Part shown: in pieces, positions 35,178 to 44,743 of the stretch | How the letters are laid out: each line of letters starts with the position of its first letter | Position numbering within the stretch: position 1 is the first letter of the stretch | Assembly: GCF_000299355.1 (NCBI RefSeq) | Contig: NC_018664.1 | Coordinates: forward strand, 1,906,380 to 1,970,379 | Source of the DNA: Gottschalkia acidurici 9a | Lineage (GTDB): Bacteria; Bacillota; Clostridia; Tissierellales; Gottschalkiaceae | DNA: 64,000 nucleotides | Direction of reading: 5' to 3' | The notes under the pieces: model-generated | The model's input: only the letters and a program-made list of their open reading frames with translations | Databases searched by the model: none | What the model was told of the DNA's origin: nothing | Position numbers and translations under genes: made by a program

Positions 35178-36995
35178 TCATATTTCCTCTATACCTGCCA
35201 TCCTAATAAGATACAATGCATTTCTTGTAGTAGAGACACCTTCTCTTAGTTTATAATCAAAGTGAATTTTATCATTTTTATAGTGTTCTTGAAAGTGATA
35301 GTTCTTAATATTTCCATTATTCTCTTTTTCTAAATCTCCTAATTCAAGGTCATGAGTGGATACAAGTCCCACAGCATTGTTCTTATATAGTTGATTTATT
35401 AACATCTTAGCTCCTATATGACGATCATAAGAGTTGGTACCTTTAAATATTTCATCTAATAAGAAAAATATTTGCTTATCTTTCTTAGACTCACTTATTA
35501 TACTTTTTATCCTTAATAGCTCTCCATAAAATGAGGATATTCCCTGTTCAAGATTATCACTAGTTCTCATACATGTGTATATATACATAACAGAGGTTTT
35601 CATATATTTAGCACATACTGGTGCACCCGAATATGCCAGAATTAAGTTTATTCCTATAGTTCTGAGTAATGTACTCTTTCCAGACATATTTGATCCTGTT
35701 ATAAGTAAAATCCTCGAAGGTTCAGTAATGCTTATATCATTGCAGACTTGTTTGTTAGTTATTAGAGGATGTCCTACTGACTTTCCTTCAAAAACTGAGC
35801 TCTTCTCAGTAATAATCGGAGTTGCCCATTCTGGATAGTCATGTTGTATATTCGATAGACTAGATAATGCCTCTATTTCTCCTATAACATCCATCCATAC
35901 CCCAACAAGTATTCCATTCTGTCTTTTCCACTTATCTAAACTAATCATACATTGATAATCCCAAAGTAGAACAACATTTATGGGTAGAAAATAGATATTA
36001 TTTCTATTTAGTAGATTATCAACTATAGTCTCTAGTCTTTTTAACTGTTTAACTACACTGAGTCCATTGTTGTTTATAAGCTTAACTTTTAATGCTTTTA
36101 TATAGCTTGAAGAAAATCTTCCTTTTTCGAAATGACTAAGAATCTTTTCATATGCCTTAATACTTTTTTGATATTTATATGCTAGATTAGATTCTATGTT
36201 AGCATTTTTTGAGTTAATAAGAATCAAAATCGATTGAACACATAAAAATAATAATGAAATGTACTTAGGTATTATATCTAGTAAGTTTCCTAAAATTATA
36301 GTAGTTATAGTTACTATAGGTAGTAATCTTAATATAAATATTATCCAAGGTTTTGAGTACATGTCATTTTTACTATTAGTCCATTTCAATAATTCTATTT
36401 TATCTTTATCCTCTTTAATGGTTGACATAACTTCTGCCTGAAGCTTTTGACGCCACCATAGTTTACCAGCTAATTCCTTTATAGCTTCTTGACGCTTATT
36501 AATAGACTCTTTACAAAAATATGTTTCAGGGTACGACTGATTTAAAATTTTAGCTAAACTTTCTCTTCCCATATAAGTATTAGAGCAGTTTATCCATTGA
36601 AATAATGATCCCTGTCCAAAAATATCAAGGTCGCCAGAATACCTGTGATTTCCATCTATAAATTCATTTCCTTTATCGTTAAACTCTATCCATTCACCAC
36701 TCAACCTTTTAAGAGCAGATGTGTTTATATCTTTTAAGATATCTATATATTTATTCATATTTCTATATTTTCTATGTACTACTACTAGATAAATAAACGA
36801 AACTACAGATAACAACAGTATAGCCTTAGGTATATATTTGGTTTTATACTTATAAGCAATTATAGAGACTACTATTATAAATATACCTAGTATAAGCCTC
36901 GATAAGCTAATTGTATTAATAGCTCTCGATATTTTACTTGATAACCCTGTATAGTATTTTATCTTTTTCTCGTATATCTCTTTGTTATTTTTCAA
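35178..36995 (-). CDS. Membrane-associated MutS-like ATPase
   Basis: 605 residues. The C-terminal third is a MutS ATPase domain: Walker A TGSNMSGKSTLLRT (about 432-445), a FFLLDEIFKGTNSYDRH Walker B/signature region and LVSTHDLELG. The N-terminal part has two pairs of predicted transmembrane helices (about 31-75 and 217-255) in place of mismatch-recognition domains. This branch is common in Firmicutes and Bacteroidetes and is not mismatch-repair MutS; its role is unknown. TTG start after GGGGG. Monocistronic. Confidence 0.88.
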   Translation of the reverse strand: MKNNKEIYEKKIKYYTGLSSKISRAINTISLSRLILGIFIIVVSIIAYKYKTKYIPKAILLLSVVSFIYLVVVHRKYRNMNKYIDILKDINTSALKRLSGEWIEFNDKGNEFIDGNHRYSGDLDIFGQGSLFQWINCSNTYMGRESLAKILNQSYPETYFCKESINKRQEAIKELAGKLWWRQKLQAEVMSTIKEDKDKIELLKWTNSKNDMYSKPWIIFILRLLPIVTITTIILGNLLDIIPKYISLLFLCVQSILILINSKNANIESNLAYKYQKSIKAYEKILSHFEKGRFSSSYIKALKVKLINNNGLSVVKQLKRLETIVDNLLNRNNIYFLPINVVLLWDYQCMISLDKWKRQNGILVGVWMDVIGEIEALSSLSNIQHDYPEWATPIITEKSSVFEGKSVGHPLITNKQVCNDISITEPSRILLITGSNMSGKSTLLRTIGINLILAYSGAPVCAKYMKTSVMYIYTCMRTSDNLEQGISSFYGELLRIKSIISESKKDKQIFFLLDEIFKGTNSYDRHIGAKMLINQLYKNNAVGLVSTHDLELGDLEKENNGNIKNYHFQEHYKNDKIHFDYKLREGVSTTRNALYLIRMAGIEEI

Positions 36996-37381
36996 ATTTA
37001 GCTCAACCCCCTAGTTAATATTTAGATTAATATATATCCATTATATCACTATAATTGATATTTTTTCACAGTCTTATTAAGTATTTTTATCATTAAAATA
37101 TTTATATATTAAAGGAAGTGTAGCTCTTTATTAATTTATAGAAAAGAATATTTGTGTAGTTAAACTCACTTTGAACTTTATATTATTTTGTTATTCCAAG
37201 TTCATAAAGTAAATTAAAGACATTTTCATATAGGATTTGTGAAAAACCTAATTTTGAATAAATTTATAACGATTTTCAAACTAAGGATCTATCAAGGAAT
37301 AATGCTTATAATCTATTATTTTTAAGAGAACCTCTTACAAGTTCTCTTAACTTACATTTTGAAAATTTATGAAGTGACTCA
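36996..37381. other. Intergenic stretch with one hairpin
   Basis: About 385 bp without a credible gene. TTAAGAGAAC (37322-37331) pairs perfectly with GTTCTCTTAA (37341-37350), 32 bp beyond the S66 peptidase stop. It may be that gene's terminator, although the T-tail is poor. Confidence 0.45.
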
Positions 37382-38383
37382 TTACCCGAACCAGTCTTCT
37401 ATAATTGATACTTTCTTTTCAGTAGCATTAAGTTCAATTTTACATCCTATAGGTAGGGTCACCATTGGATGCGTATGACAGCAATCAAAATCTGCAATGA
37501 ATGGTAACTTTTTATCTCCTAAAACTTCTAATAGTATTTCGTATGGCTTTCGACCTGTCTTTAAATCATCAAATAACTCATGTTTTCCAAGGATTATTCC
37601 AGAAATCTTATCAAAGACACCATTTACTTTCAAAAGAGCAAAACTTCTTTCTATAGTTGCAATATTTTTTAGGGAATCTTCTATAAAAAGTATATCTCCA
37701 TCCCTTATTTCGGGCATATATATACTACCCCATATTCCTTCAATTGTATTTAAATTTCCTCCTATAACTCTACCCCTAGTAACACCTTCACAAACTGTTA
37801 TCCACTTATTCCCTCTTTTTTCCTTGCTTCTATCTTGTGTTTCCCAATTAATGTACTCATCGGTCCAATATTCAGGCATTTCAAAGTCATAAGGAATTTT
37901 TGTATTATCCATAATAACTTCCTTAAAATAATTATATGTATAGTCGACAAAAGGTGATAATTCACCAAAAGAAGCTACTAATGCAGGTCCATAGTATGTA
38001 CTTATTCCAGTTTGTGCATATATAGCAAGTAAAATTGCAGTAATATCAGAATACCCAATTATTATTTTAGGATTTCTTTTAAATCCTTTATAATCTATAT
38101 ATGGAAGAATCGAATTAGAGTTCATTCCTCCAATTGTAGACATGATGCACTTAACTTCCGGATTTCTAATTAACTCATTTAATTCTTCTGCTCTTTCTTT
38201 AATACTTCCAGACCTGTAAAAATCATATTTTCCTGTAAGATTTCCTTCTTTAATCTTAAACCCCTTATCTTGCAAATATCGTTTCGCACGTTCAAATCTT
38301 TTGGGGCATGAATACGTTATAGGTGATGATGGTGAAAAAATACCAATCGAGTCCCCAGCCTTTAGTTTACCTCTATCGTTCAT
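37382..38383 (-). CDS. S66-family peptidase (LD-carboxypeptidase/MccF-like)
   Basis: 333 residues from the ATG at 38383, which has AAGGAGG at 7 nt. Serine peptidase fold: N-terminal DSIGIFSPSSPITY, nucleophile Ser in IIGYSDITAIL, Glu in ILFIEDSLKN and a His near the C-terminus in CCHTHPMVTLPIG. The length and the Y-GPALVASFG segment fit MccF-like enzymes, which cleave acyl-sulfamoyl adenylates such as microcin C, more than LdcA. Either substrate class is possible. Monocistronic. Confidence 0.88.
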   Translation of the reverse strand: MNDRGKLKAGDSIGIFSPSSPITYSCPKRFERAKRYLQDKGFKIKEGNLTGKYDFYRSGSIKERAEELNELIRNPEVKCIMSTIGGMNSNSILPYIDYKGFKRNPKIIIGYSDITAILLAIYAQTGISTYYGPALVASFGELSPFVDYTYNYFKEVIMDNTKIPYDFEMPEYWTDEYINWETQDRSKEKRGNKWITVCEGVTRGRVIGGNLNTIEGIWGSIYMPEIRDGDILFIEDSLKNIATIERSFALLKVNGVFDKISGIILGKHELFDDLKTGRKPYEILLEVLGDKKLPFIADFDCCHTHPMVTLPIGCKIELNATEKKVSIIEDWFG

Positions 38384-39270
38384 TGTCAATCCTCCTTGAA
38401 CACAATATCTTTTGTTAGCCAGAAAGCATAATTGTCCTTTTATTTAATTATATATCATATAAGTATAGGATTACATATATTTTACATAAGCTATAATAAA
38501 TTGCTTATGTAACTCTAAAAGCCTTTAATTTTATATCAATATGGAGGCATGAGACTGTACCAATAAATTTTTTACTCTTATAGAGTTATAGAGTCTTTCA
38601 AATCTGTATGATTTATTCTTCCTTTATGTATAAAGTTCAGTGATAATAGTTCGTTCTATCTATTACATAAATTACGCAGACTTGATTCTTGGATATACCT
38701 CTTTTGCTTATGCTAATCTTACAACTTTTTATACGTTTTTTTCGTGCCATAGTAAAGGTTGTACTTTTTTATGATACTTTAAAATTTTTTTGAAAAAACT
38801 TCGTTAACTTCTATAACACCGACAATACTTCCTATACTCATAAAAGTTATAAGAGTATCTAATATTTTATACATCCAATAAAATGGTCTAGGTATGATTA
38901 TTTCAAATTACTTTACAGTTTTTTATGAAATAGCCATTTATCATACATTTGCCATTCAATATCCGCTATCTAATATCTCTTTACTACTATACTTTTCATT
39001 TCTGGCTACATCATGTCCACAATTATCGTAAATTTCCCCCTTGAAAATCTATTTTCCTTAGCCTCATTTATAACCTCTTTAGCAATAAACCTAATACAAA
39101 TGCTTCTTGAAGATACTGTATAGTTTGTTCTTGTCCTGTCTAAAATCTCTATATTTTTTACTGACTCCTCAGTTAATATAATAAAATCTTCGTGATAACT
39201 TTTATAACTTTATTACACCGTTTTTTACAAATGGTGGTTAATTTAAATGCAGCTCTTTAACAGAATATAA
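38384..39270. other. About 0.9 kb with possible gene remnants
   Basis: No intact gene. On the minus strand, 39006-39209 is an open 67-codon stretch with ordinary codon use (.. EESVKNIEILDRTRTNYTVS ..) but no start, flanked by stops. A 31-codon ORF (38874-38779) encodes one hydrophobic helix without a ribosome site. This looks like debris of one or more decayed genes between the S66 peptidase and GerA genes. I could not assign a family. Confidence 0.45.
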
Positions 39271-39310
39271 ATTAAGTGCTTTACTCTAATTTTAAAGTAA
39301 AGCACTTAAT
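39271..39310. terminator. Terminator of the GerA-family gene
   Basis: 15-bp perfect stem ATTAAGTGCTTTACT (39271-39285) with its complement at 39296-39310. It overlaps the gene's stop codon. Confidence 0.8.
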
Positions 39311-40757
39311 CTTTTATTAAAAATAAATCTAAATTATTTTTCTTATCCGTAACTTGTTGTATTGGGTTTCTAAATAATATATTAAGTAAAGCTTTTTTGT
39401 CAAACGGTATAAGTGGCCAAGTATATCCCTTACCACTATCAAAAGATTTAGTTGTGAGTATAATAATCGAAATTATTAATATTCCAATAACAAAACCATA
39501 GACCTTAAATAATCCGGTAAGTATCAATAATAATAACCTAAATATTCTTATTGCCATTGAAAATTCCGCACTTGGAATAGAAAATGTTCCTATACCTGCT
39601 AGTGCCATATATAAAATTGTTTCTGGAACAAAAAAACCAACTTTTATAGCCATCTCACTTAAAACTAATCCACCTATAATACCCAAAGAAGTAGATAGTG
39701 TACTAGGTGTATGTATTGATGATGCTCTAAGCAAGTCTAATCCAAATTCCAACAGTATAAACTGTAAAAACAATGGAATAATTGAAGCTTCTTTTGGCCC
39801 TATAAATTGTAGATATGGTGGTAGTAATTCTCTATTATATACAAGCAATAACCATAATGGTGGTAACAACAAAGCTGATATCATCCCTAAAAACCTAACC
39901 CACCTTATATGTGTTCCCACAAGAGGATTTTGATAATAATCTTCTGCATGTTGTGTGAAATGAAAGATTGTTGTAGGTAAAAGCATAACACTTGGAGATG
40001 TATCTACTACAACCGCTATATGTCCCTCTAGTAAATGCGCTGCAACAACGTCTGGTCGTTCAGTAAACCTAACTTGTGGTAACGGATTAAACCACTTTTT
40101 CTTTATTAGCAATTCTTCTAGTGTTTTTTCTGCCATTATAAGAGATGGAACATTTATTTCGTCTATTTTATCATTTATATCTTTTAAAAGATCTTTATCT
40201 ACTAAATCGTCTATATATGAAACTACAACGTCAGTTTTAGATCTCTCTCCTACACTTTTCATTTCAAAAATAAGTTTTGGATCTCTTATTCGTCTTCTTA
40301 TTAAAGCAGTATTAAATATTATAGTTTCTACAAGTCCATCTCTTGATCCTCTTGTAACTTTCTCTAAATCTGGTTCTTCAGGTCCTCTTACAGGATACTG
40401 CCTTGCATCAATTATTATTCCCTCTTGCTCATCATCTATTACTAGCGCTATAGCTCCCGAAAGAACTGACTTCTGTAGCTGGCTTAAATCTGTAAAAGTA
40501 TCAACCTCTATATATGCAATTTTCTTCCTTAAAATTTCTGTCAATGAATTAACATTGACACAATCATTTTCTAAATCTTGTAGATCTTCTAGTATCCAAA
40601 GCATAATATCATCTTTTGCAAATCCATCTATAAATACTAGAAAAGCATCTTTATCACCTATAGAAAACTCTCTACCTATAACATCAAAACTCTTCTTTAT
40701 AGGAATAACTTCTTTTATAATTTCTTTGTTTTTTTCTAGTTTTGTAGTTAGTTTCAT
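39306..40757 (-). CDS. GerA-family spore germination protein (SpoVAF-like)
   Basis: 483 residues: a soluble N-terminal region (about 1-290) with the family segments SVLSGAIALVIDDEQEGIII, RQYPVRGPEEPDLEKVTRGS and DGLVETIIFNTALIRRR, then about five membrane helices with FGLDLLRASSIHTPSTLSTS. GerA A-subunits sit in the spore inner membrane. The length and absence of B- and C-subunit genes beside it favour SpoVAF, which works with SpoVA-type channels, over a full nutrient receptor. AGAGG precedes the ATG. Forespore sigma-G control would be expected; I did not verify the promoter. Confidence 0.88.
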   Translation of the reverse strand: MKLTTKLEKNKEIIKEVIPIKKSFDVIGREFSIGDKDAFLVFIDGFAKDDIMLWILEDLQDLENDCVNVNSLTEILRKKIAYIEVDTFTDLSQLQKSVLSGAIALVIDDEQEGIIIDARQYPVRGPEEPDLEKVTRGSRDGLVETIIFNTALIRRRIRDPKLIFEMKSVGERSKTDVVVSYIDDLVDKDLLKDINDKIDEINVPSLIMAEKTLEELLIKKKWFNPLPQVRFTERPDVVAAHLLEGHIAVVVDTSPSVMLLPTTIFHFTQHAEDYYQNPLVGTHIRWVRFLGMISALLLPPLWLLLVYNRELLPPYLQFIGPKEASIIPLFLQFILLEFGLDLLRASSIHTPSTLSTSLGIIGGLVLSEMAIKVGFFVPETILYMALAGIGTFSIPSAEFSMAIRIFRLLLLILTGLFKVYGFVIGILIISIIILTTKSFDSGKGYTWPLIPFDKKALLNILFRNPIQQVTDKKNNLDLFLIKD

Positions 40758-40900
40758 AGTCTTTCCTCTCTATTTTGTCACTTTTAATTTATATCAAGTT
40801 GTTAGTATGTTTCCTATATTAAACTACTATTATTCAAGTATTATTTACTATTTTAGATCTTATATACTAAAGCACAACTGGACACAATAACAAAATAGAT

Positions 40901-40945
40901 AAAAGCTATGAAATAAGGTGATCTAACCTAAATTTCATAGCTTTT
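40901..40945. terminator. Terminator of the ABC exporter operon
   Basis: 14-bp perfect stem AAAAGCTATGAAAT (40901-40914) with its complement at 40932-40945, 21 bp beyond the stop. Confidence 0.85.
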
Positions 40946-40965
40946 TAATTTTATAAATTATTTTT

Positions 40966-42798
40966 TTAAACACTAGAACCTGAGAATTGACTATTGTAAA
41001 GATCTGCATAAAATCCACCTTTATCTATAAGCTCATTATGATTTCCTTTTTCAATTATGCTACCTTTTTTCATTACAAGAATTAAATCCGCATTACGAAT
41101 TGTAGATAATCTATGAGCTATAACAAAACTAGTTCTTCCTTCCATCAAATCATCCATAGCTTTTTGTATAAAATACTCAGTTCTTGTGTCAACACTACTT
41201 GTAGCTTCATCCAATATCAGCATTTTAGGGTCTGCTAGTATTGCACGGGCAATAGTTAAAAGCTGTTTTTGTCCTTGTGATATATTAGATGCTTCTTCAT
41301 TTAAGACAGTATCATATCCTTCTGGAAGAGTTCTTATAAAGTGATCCGCATGAGCTGCCTTCGCTGCTTCTATTATTTCTTCTTCAGTAGCCCCATCACA
41401 GGCATAAGCTATATTATCTCTTATAGTACCATTAAATAGCCAAGTGTCCTGAAGCACCATTCCAAACATACTTCTTAAATCTCCTCGTTTCAAGTCTCTA
41501 ATATCAACTCCGTCTATAGTGATTTTTCCACTGTTTATTTCATAAAATCTCATTAATAGATTTATAAGAGTTGTTTTTCCTGCACCAGTTGGTCCAACTA
41601 TAGCTACTGTTTGACCTTGTTCTACTTTTATATTCATGTCTTTTATAAGAATTTCATCTGATTTATATCCAAAGTCTACATTTTCAAAGTTTATATTACC
41701 TTTTGGTTCTTCAATAACTTTTAAGTCCGATGTTTCCTCTATTTCTTCTACTTCATCAAGTAGTTCAAATACACGTTCTGCTGATGCTATAGTTGATTGA
41801 AATAAATTAGATATATTAGCAAGCTGATTTATTGGCTGTGTAAACTGCTTAGAGTATTGAATAAAAGCTTGAATATCACCTATCTCAATAGTTTTTTTAG
41901 TTACAAATATACCCCCTACAACACAAATAAATACATATCCTATATTATTTATAAAAGTCATTACGGGCATTATTATTCCAGATATGAACTGAGCTTTCCA
42001 GCCCGAACTATATAATCTTTCATTTATTTCATTAAATTCATTAATGGATTTTTGTTCATGTCCAAATGCTTTTACTACCACATGTCCTGTGTACATCTCC
42101 TCAATATGACCATTTAACTCCCCTAGAGTTTTCTGTTGCTCTTTAAAATAGTTTTGTGATTTTCCTATTATAGGCTTAATAACAAATATGCTTAAAGGTA
42201 AAGTCACAATAGAAATAAGTGTCATAACAGGACTTATTGTAAGCATCATAATAATAACCCCTACTATTGTTACTACTGATGTTATCAATTGAGTAATACT
42301 TTGTTGTAATGTAGTACTTATATTATCTATATCATTTGTAACACGGCTTAATATTTCCCCATGAGTATGAGAATCAAAAAACTTTAACGGTAGCTTCGAA
42401 AGCTTTTCATTAACATCTTTACGCATTTCAAGTACTGTGTTCTGAGCAACTCCAGCCATTACGTACTGCTGAATATAACTAAATAGCGCACTTATAACAT
42501 ATAAGGCTCCTAAGATTATTAATTTATTCAATATATATTCAAAGTCAACTTTTGCTCCAGGTATACCCTCCATCTTCGTTACCATGCCCTCAAAAAGTTT
42601 AGTAGTGGCTTTACCCATTACTTTAGGGCTTAATATATTGAATGTTGTGCTCAATATTGCCATAAAAATTACAATTGAAATTTGTAATCTACGATTTTTA
42701 AGATAATCAAAAAGTCTCTTAGATGTTCCTTTAAAGTCTTTTGCTTTTTCTACAGGCATTCCTACTTTAGGTCCACGATTCTTTGATCCTTGACTCAT
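40966..42798 (-). CDS. Heterodimeric ABC exporter, subunit 2
   Basis: 610 residues: six-helix exporter domain then an ATPase domain. Walker A GPTGAGKTT (about 399), Walker B with catalytic Glu LILDEATSSVD, but the signature is ISQGQKQ instead of LSGGQ. The ATG at 42798 overlaps the partner's stop (TAATG) and has GGAGG inside the partner's end; a longer in-frame start lies inside that gene and is unlikely. With its partner it resembles YheH/YheI (BmrD/BmrC) and TM287/288-type multidrug exporters. Confidence 0.93.
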   Translation of the reverse strand: MSQGSKNRGPKVGMPVEKAKDFKGTSKRLFDYLKNRRLQISIVIFMAILSTTFNILSPKVMGKATTKLFEGMVTKMEGIPGAKVDFEYILNKLIILGALYVISALFSYIQQYVMAGVAQNTVLEMRKDVNEKLSKLPLKFFDSHTHGEILSRVTNDIDNISTTLQQSITQLITSVVTIVGVIIMMLTISPVMTLISIVTLPLSIFVIKPIIGKSQNYFKEQQKTLGELNGHIEEMYTGHVVVKAFGHEQKSINEFNEINERLYSSGWKAQFISGIIMPVMTFINNIGYVFICVVGGIFVTKKTIEIGDIQAFIQYSKQFTQPINQLANISNLFQSTIASAERVFELLDEVEEIEETSDLKVIEEPKGNINFENVDFGYKSDEILIKDMNIKVEQGQTVAIVGPTGAGKTTLINLLMRFYEINSGKITIDGVDIRDLKRGDLRSMFGMVLQDTWLFNGTIRDNIAYACDGATEEEIIEAAKAAHADHFIRTLPEGYDTVLNEEASNISQGQKQLLTIARAILADPKMLILDEATSSVDTRTEYFIQKAMDDLMEGRTSFVIAHRLSTIRNADLILVMKKGSIIEKGNHNELIDKGGFYADLYNSQFSGSSV

Positions 42799-44522
42799 TA
42801 TACCTCCTCCTTTGAAAGCTGTGAGTATACTATTTCTTGATATATACCACAATCTCTTAAAAGTTCCTTATGAGTTCCTATACCTTTAATCTTTCCATCA
42901 TCTAAAACTATAATTCTATCGGCATCCATAACTGTACTTACCCTTTGAGCAACTACAATCATAGTCGAATTCTTAGTTTCCTTTTTAAGAGCTTTTCGTA
43001 ACTTAGCATCTGTTTTAAAGTCTAAAGCAGAGAAGCTATCATCAAAGATATATATATCTGGTTTTCTTACAAGTGAACGTGCTATAGAAAGACGTTGTTT
43101 TTGTCCACCTGATACATTAGTACCACCTTGTGAAATTAAGGATTTAAATCCATCTTTCATGTTTGCTATAAAGTCACTTGCTTGTGCTACATCAGCAGCA
43201 TGTTTAATTTCTTCTTCAGTAGCATCTTCCTTACCATATCTGATATTATCCTCTATAGTTCCCGTAAATAAAACAGCCTTTTGCGGAACTAGTCCTATTC
43301 TAGATCTAAGATATTTCTGAGATAGGCTTTTAATATTCTTCCCATTTACTAATATCTCCCCACTGTCTATATCATAAAAGCGCATTATAAGATTTATAAG
43401 AGCTGATTTTCCTGAACCAGTTCCACCTATAATGGCAGTTACCTCTCCCGGTTTTGTGCTAAATGAGATATTGCTTAAAGCAGGTTTCTCTGCTCCTGGA
43501 AAACTAAATATAACATTCTTAAATTCCACATAGCCTCTTTTGCTATCGGTATTTTGAGCATCTGGATTATCTTTTATATCTGAAGTCATATCAAGAACTT
43601 CATTTATTCTTATTGCTGAAGCTGAAGCTCTAGGAACAAGAACAAACATCATAGTTGTCATTACTAAAGAAAACATAATTTGCATAGCATATTGTAGAAA
43701 TGCCATCATATCTCCAACTTTCATACTTCCATTATCTATTCGAATACTACCAAACCATATTATTGCTATAGTTGTAATATTCATAATTAACATTATAGAC
43801 GGCATCATTCCAGCCATTATTTTGTTAACCCTTATAGCAGTATCTGTGAGATCATGATTTGCATTGTTGAATCTCTTTTTCTCATAATCTATACGGTTAA
43901 ATGCACGTATAACTCTAATCCCCATAAGATTTTCTCGCAAAACTAAGTTTAAGTTATCAATCTTCACTTGCATAATTTTAAAAAATGGAGCTCCTCTACT
44001 TATGATCAAACCTATTACCAACCCTAGTAATGGTATAGCTGCAAGGAAGATAAGTGTTAGTCTGGCATCTTTCGATACAGCCATAATTATACCACCTATA
44101 CACATCATAGGTGCTCCTATTATTATACGAAGTGTGATTATCACAACCTGTTGGATTTGATTTATGTCGTTTGTAGTTCTTGTAATTAGAGATGAAGTTC
44201 CTACTTTATCAATCTCATTAAGGGAGAAGCCCTCAACTTTAGAAAAGATTTCCTTCCTTAAGATCGTAGAAAATCCTACTCCAATTCTTGAAGATAATAG
44301 GTTAGCTACTACTGTGCATATAGTACCACCTAAAGCTACTAATAGCATGAATCTTCCAATCTTTAGAATATATTGTGTATCACCCTTAACTATACCTGTA
44401 TTAACGATGTCTGACATAAGCGTAGGTAAGTATAGTTCTGAAAGGGATTGAAAAAACACTAAAATAAATACCACAGCTATAGGAATTCTGTAGGACTTTA
44501 AAAACCTAAATAGCTTAATCAT
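42798..44522 (-). CDS. Heterodimeric ABC exporter, subunit 1 (degenerate catalytic site)
   Basis: 574 residues, exporter helices then ATPase domain. Walker A GGTGSGKSA (about 364), canonical signature VSGGQKQRLSIARSL, but Walker B reads IYIFDDSFSALD, with Asp where the catalytic Glu should be. Together with the partner's SQGQ signature this gives one degenerate and one consensus ATP site, as known for heterodimeric exporters. AAGGAGATG precedes the ATG. First gene of the pair. Confidence 0.93.
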   Translation of the reverse strand: MIKLFRFLKSYRIPIAVVFILVFFQSLSELYLPTLMSDIVNTGIVKGDTQYILKIGRFMLLVALGGTICTVVANLLSSRIGVGFSTILRKEIFSKVEGFSLNEIDKVGTSSLITRTTNDINQIQQVVIITLRIIIGAPMMCIGGIIMAVSKDARLTLIFLAAIPLLGLVIGLIISRGAPFFKIMQVKIDNLNLVLRENLMGIRVIRAFNRIDYEKKRFNNANHDLTDTAIRVNKIMAGMMPSIMLIMNITTIAIIWFGSIRIDNGSMKVGDMMAFLQYAMQIMFSLVMTTMMFVLVPRASASAIRINEVLDMTSDIKDNPDAQNTDSKRGYVEFKNVIFSFPGAEKPALSNISFSTKPGEVTAIIGGTGSGKSALINLIMRFYDIDSGEILVNGKNIKSLSQKYLRSRIGLVPQKAVLFTGTIEDNIRYGKEDATEEEIKHAADVAQASDFIANMKDGFKSLISQGGTNVSGGQKQRLSIARSLVRKPDIYIFDDSFSALDFKTDAKLRKALKKETKNSTMIVVAQRVSTVMDADRIIVLDDGKIKGIGTHKELLRDCGIYQEIVYSQLSKEEV

Positions 44523-44679
44523 TAATAATCATCTCCTTAAAGCAAAAACAATTTAGTTAGTTGTCTAATCATTTTATGATTTTACCACTAAATTTTATAT
44601 CAGTCAATGTTTTAATTGTCCACTTTTTATTAAAATTTTATACGATTTCTAGCCAAATAATATTAATTTTATAAATAAA

Positions 44680-44715
44680 AAAGAAAGCTACTATGATCTT
44701 ATAGCAACTTTCTTT
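44680..44715. terminator. Terminator of the LolA-like lipoprotein gene
   Basis: AAAGAAAG..CTAT pairs with ATAG..CTTTCTTT around GATCTT, with two mismatches; T-run on the minus strand. Confidence 0.75.
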
Positions 44716-44743
44716 TTCACATTTTAATTTTTCTCTATATTTC

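Noticed and set aside
38779-38874. 31-codon minus-strand ORF with one helix
   Set aside because: No ribosome site and too short to support alone; noted within the remnant region.
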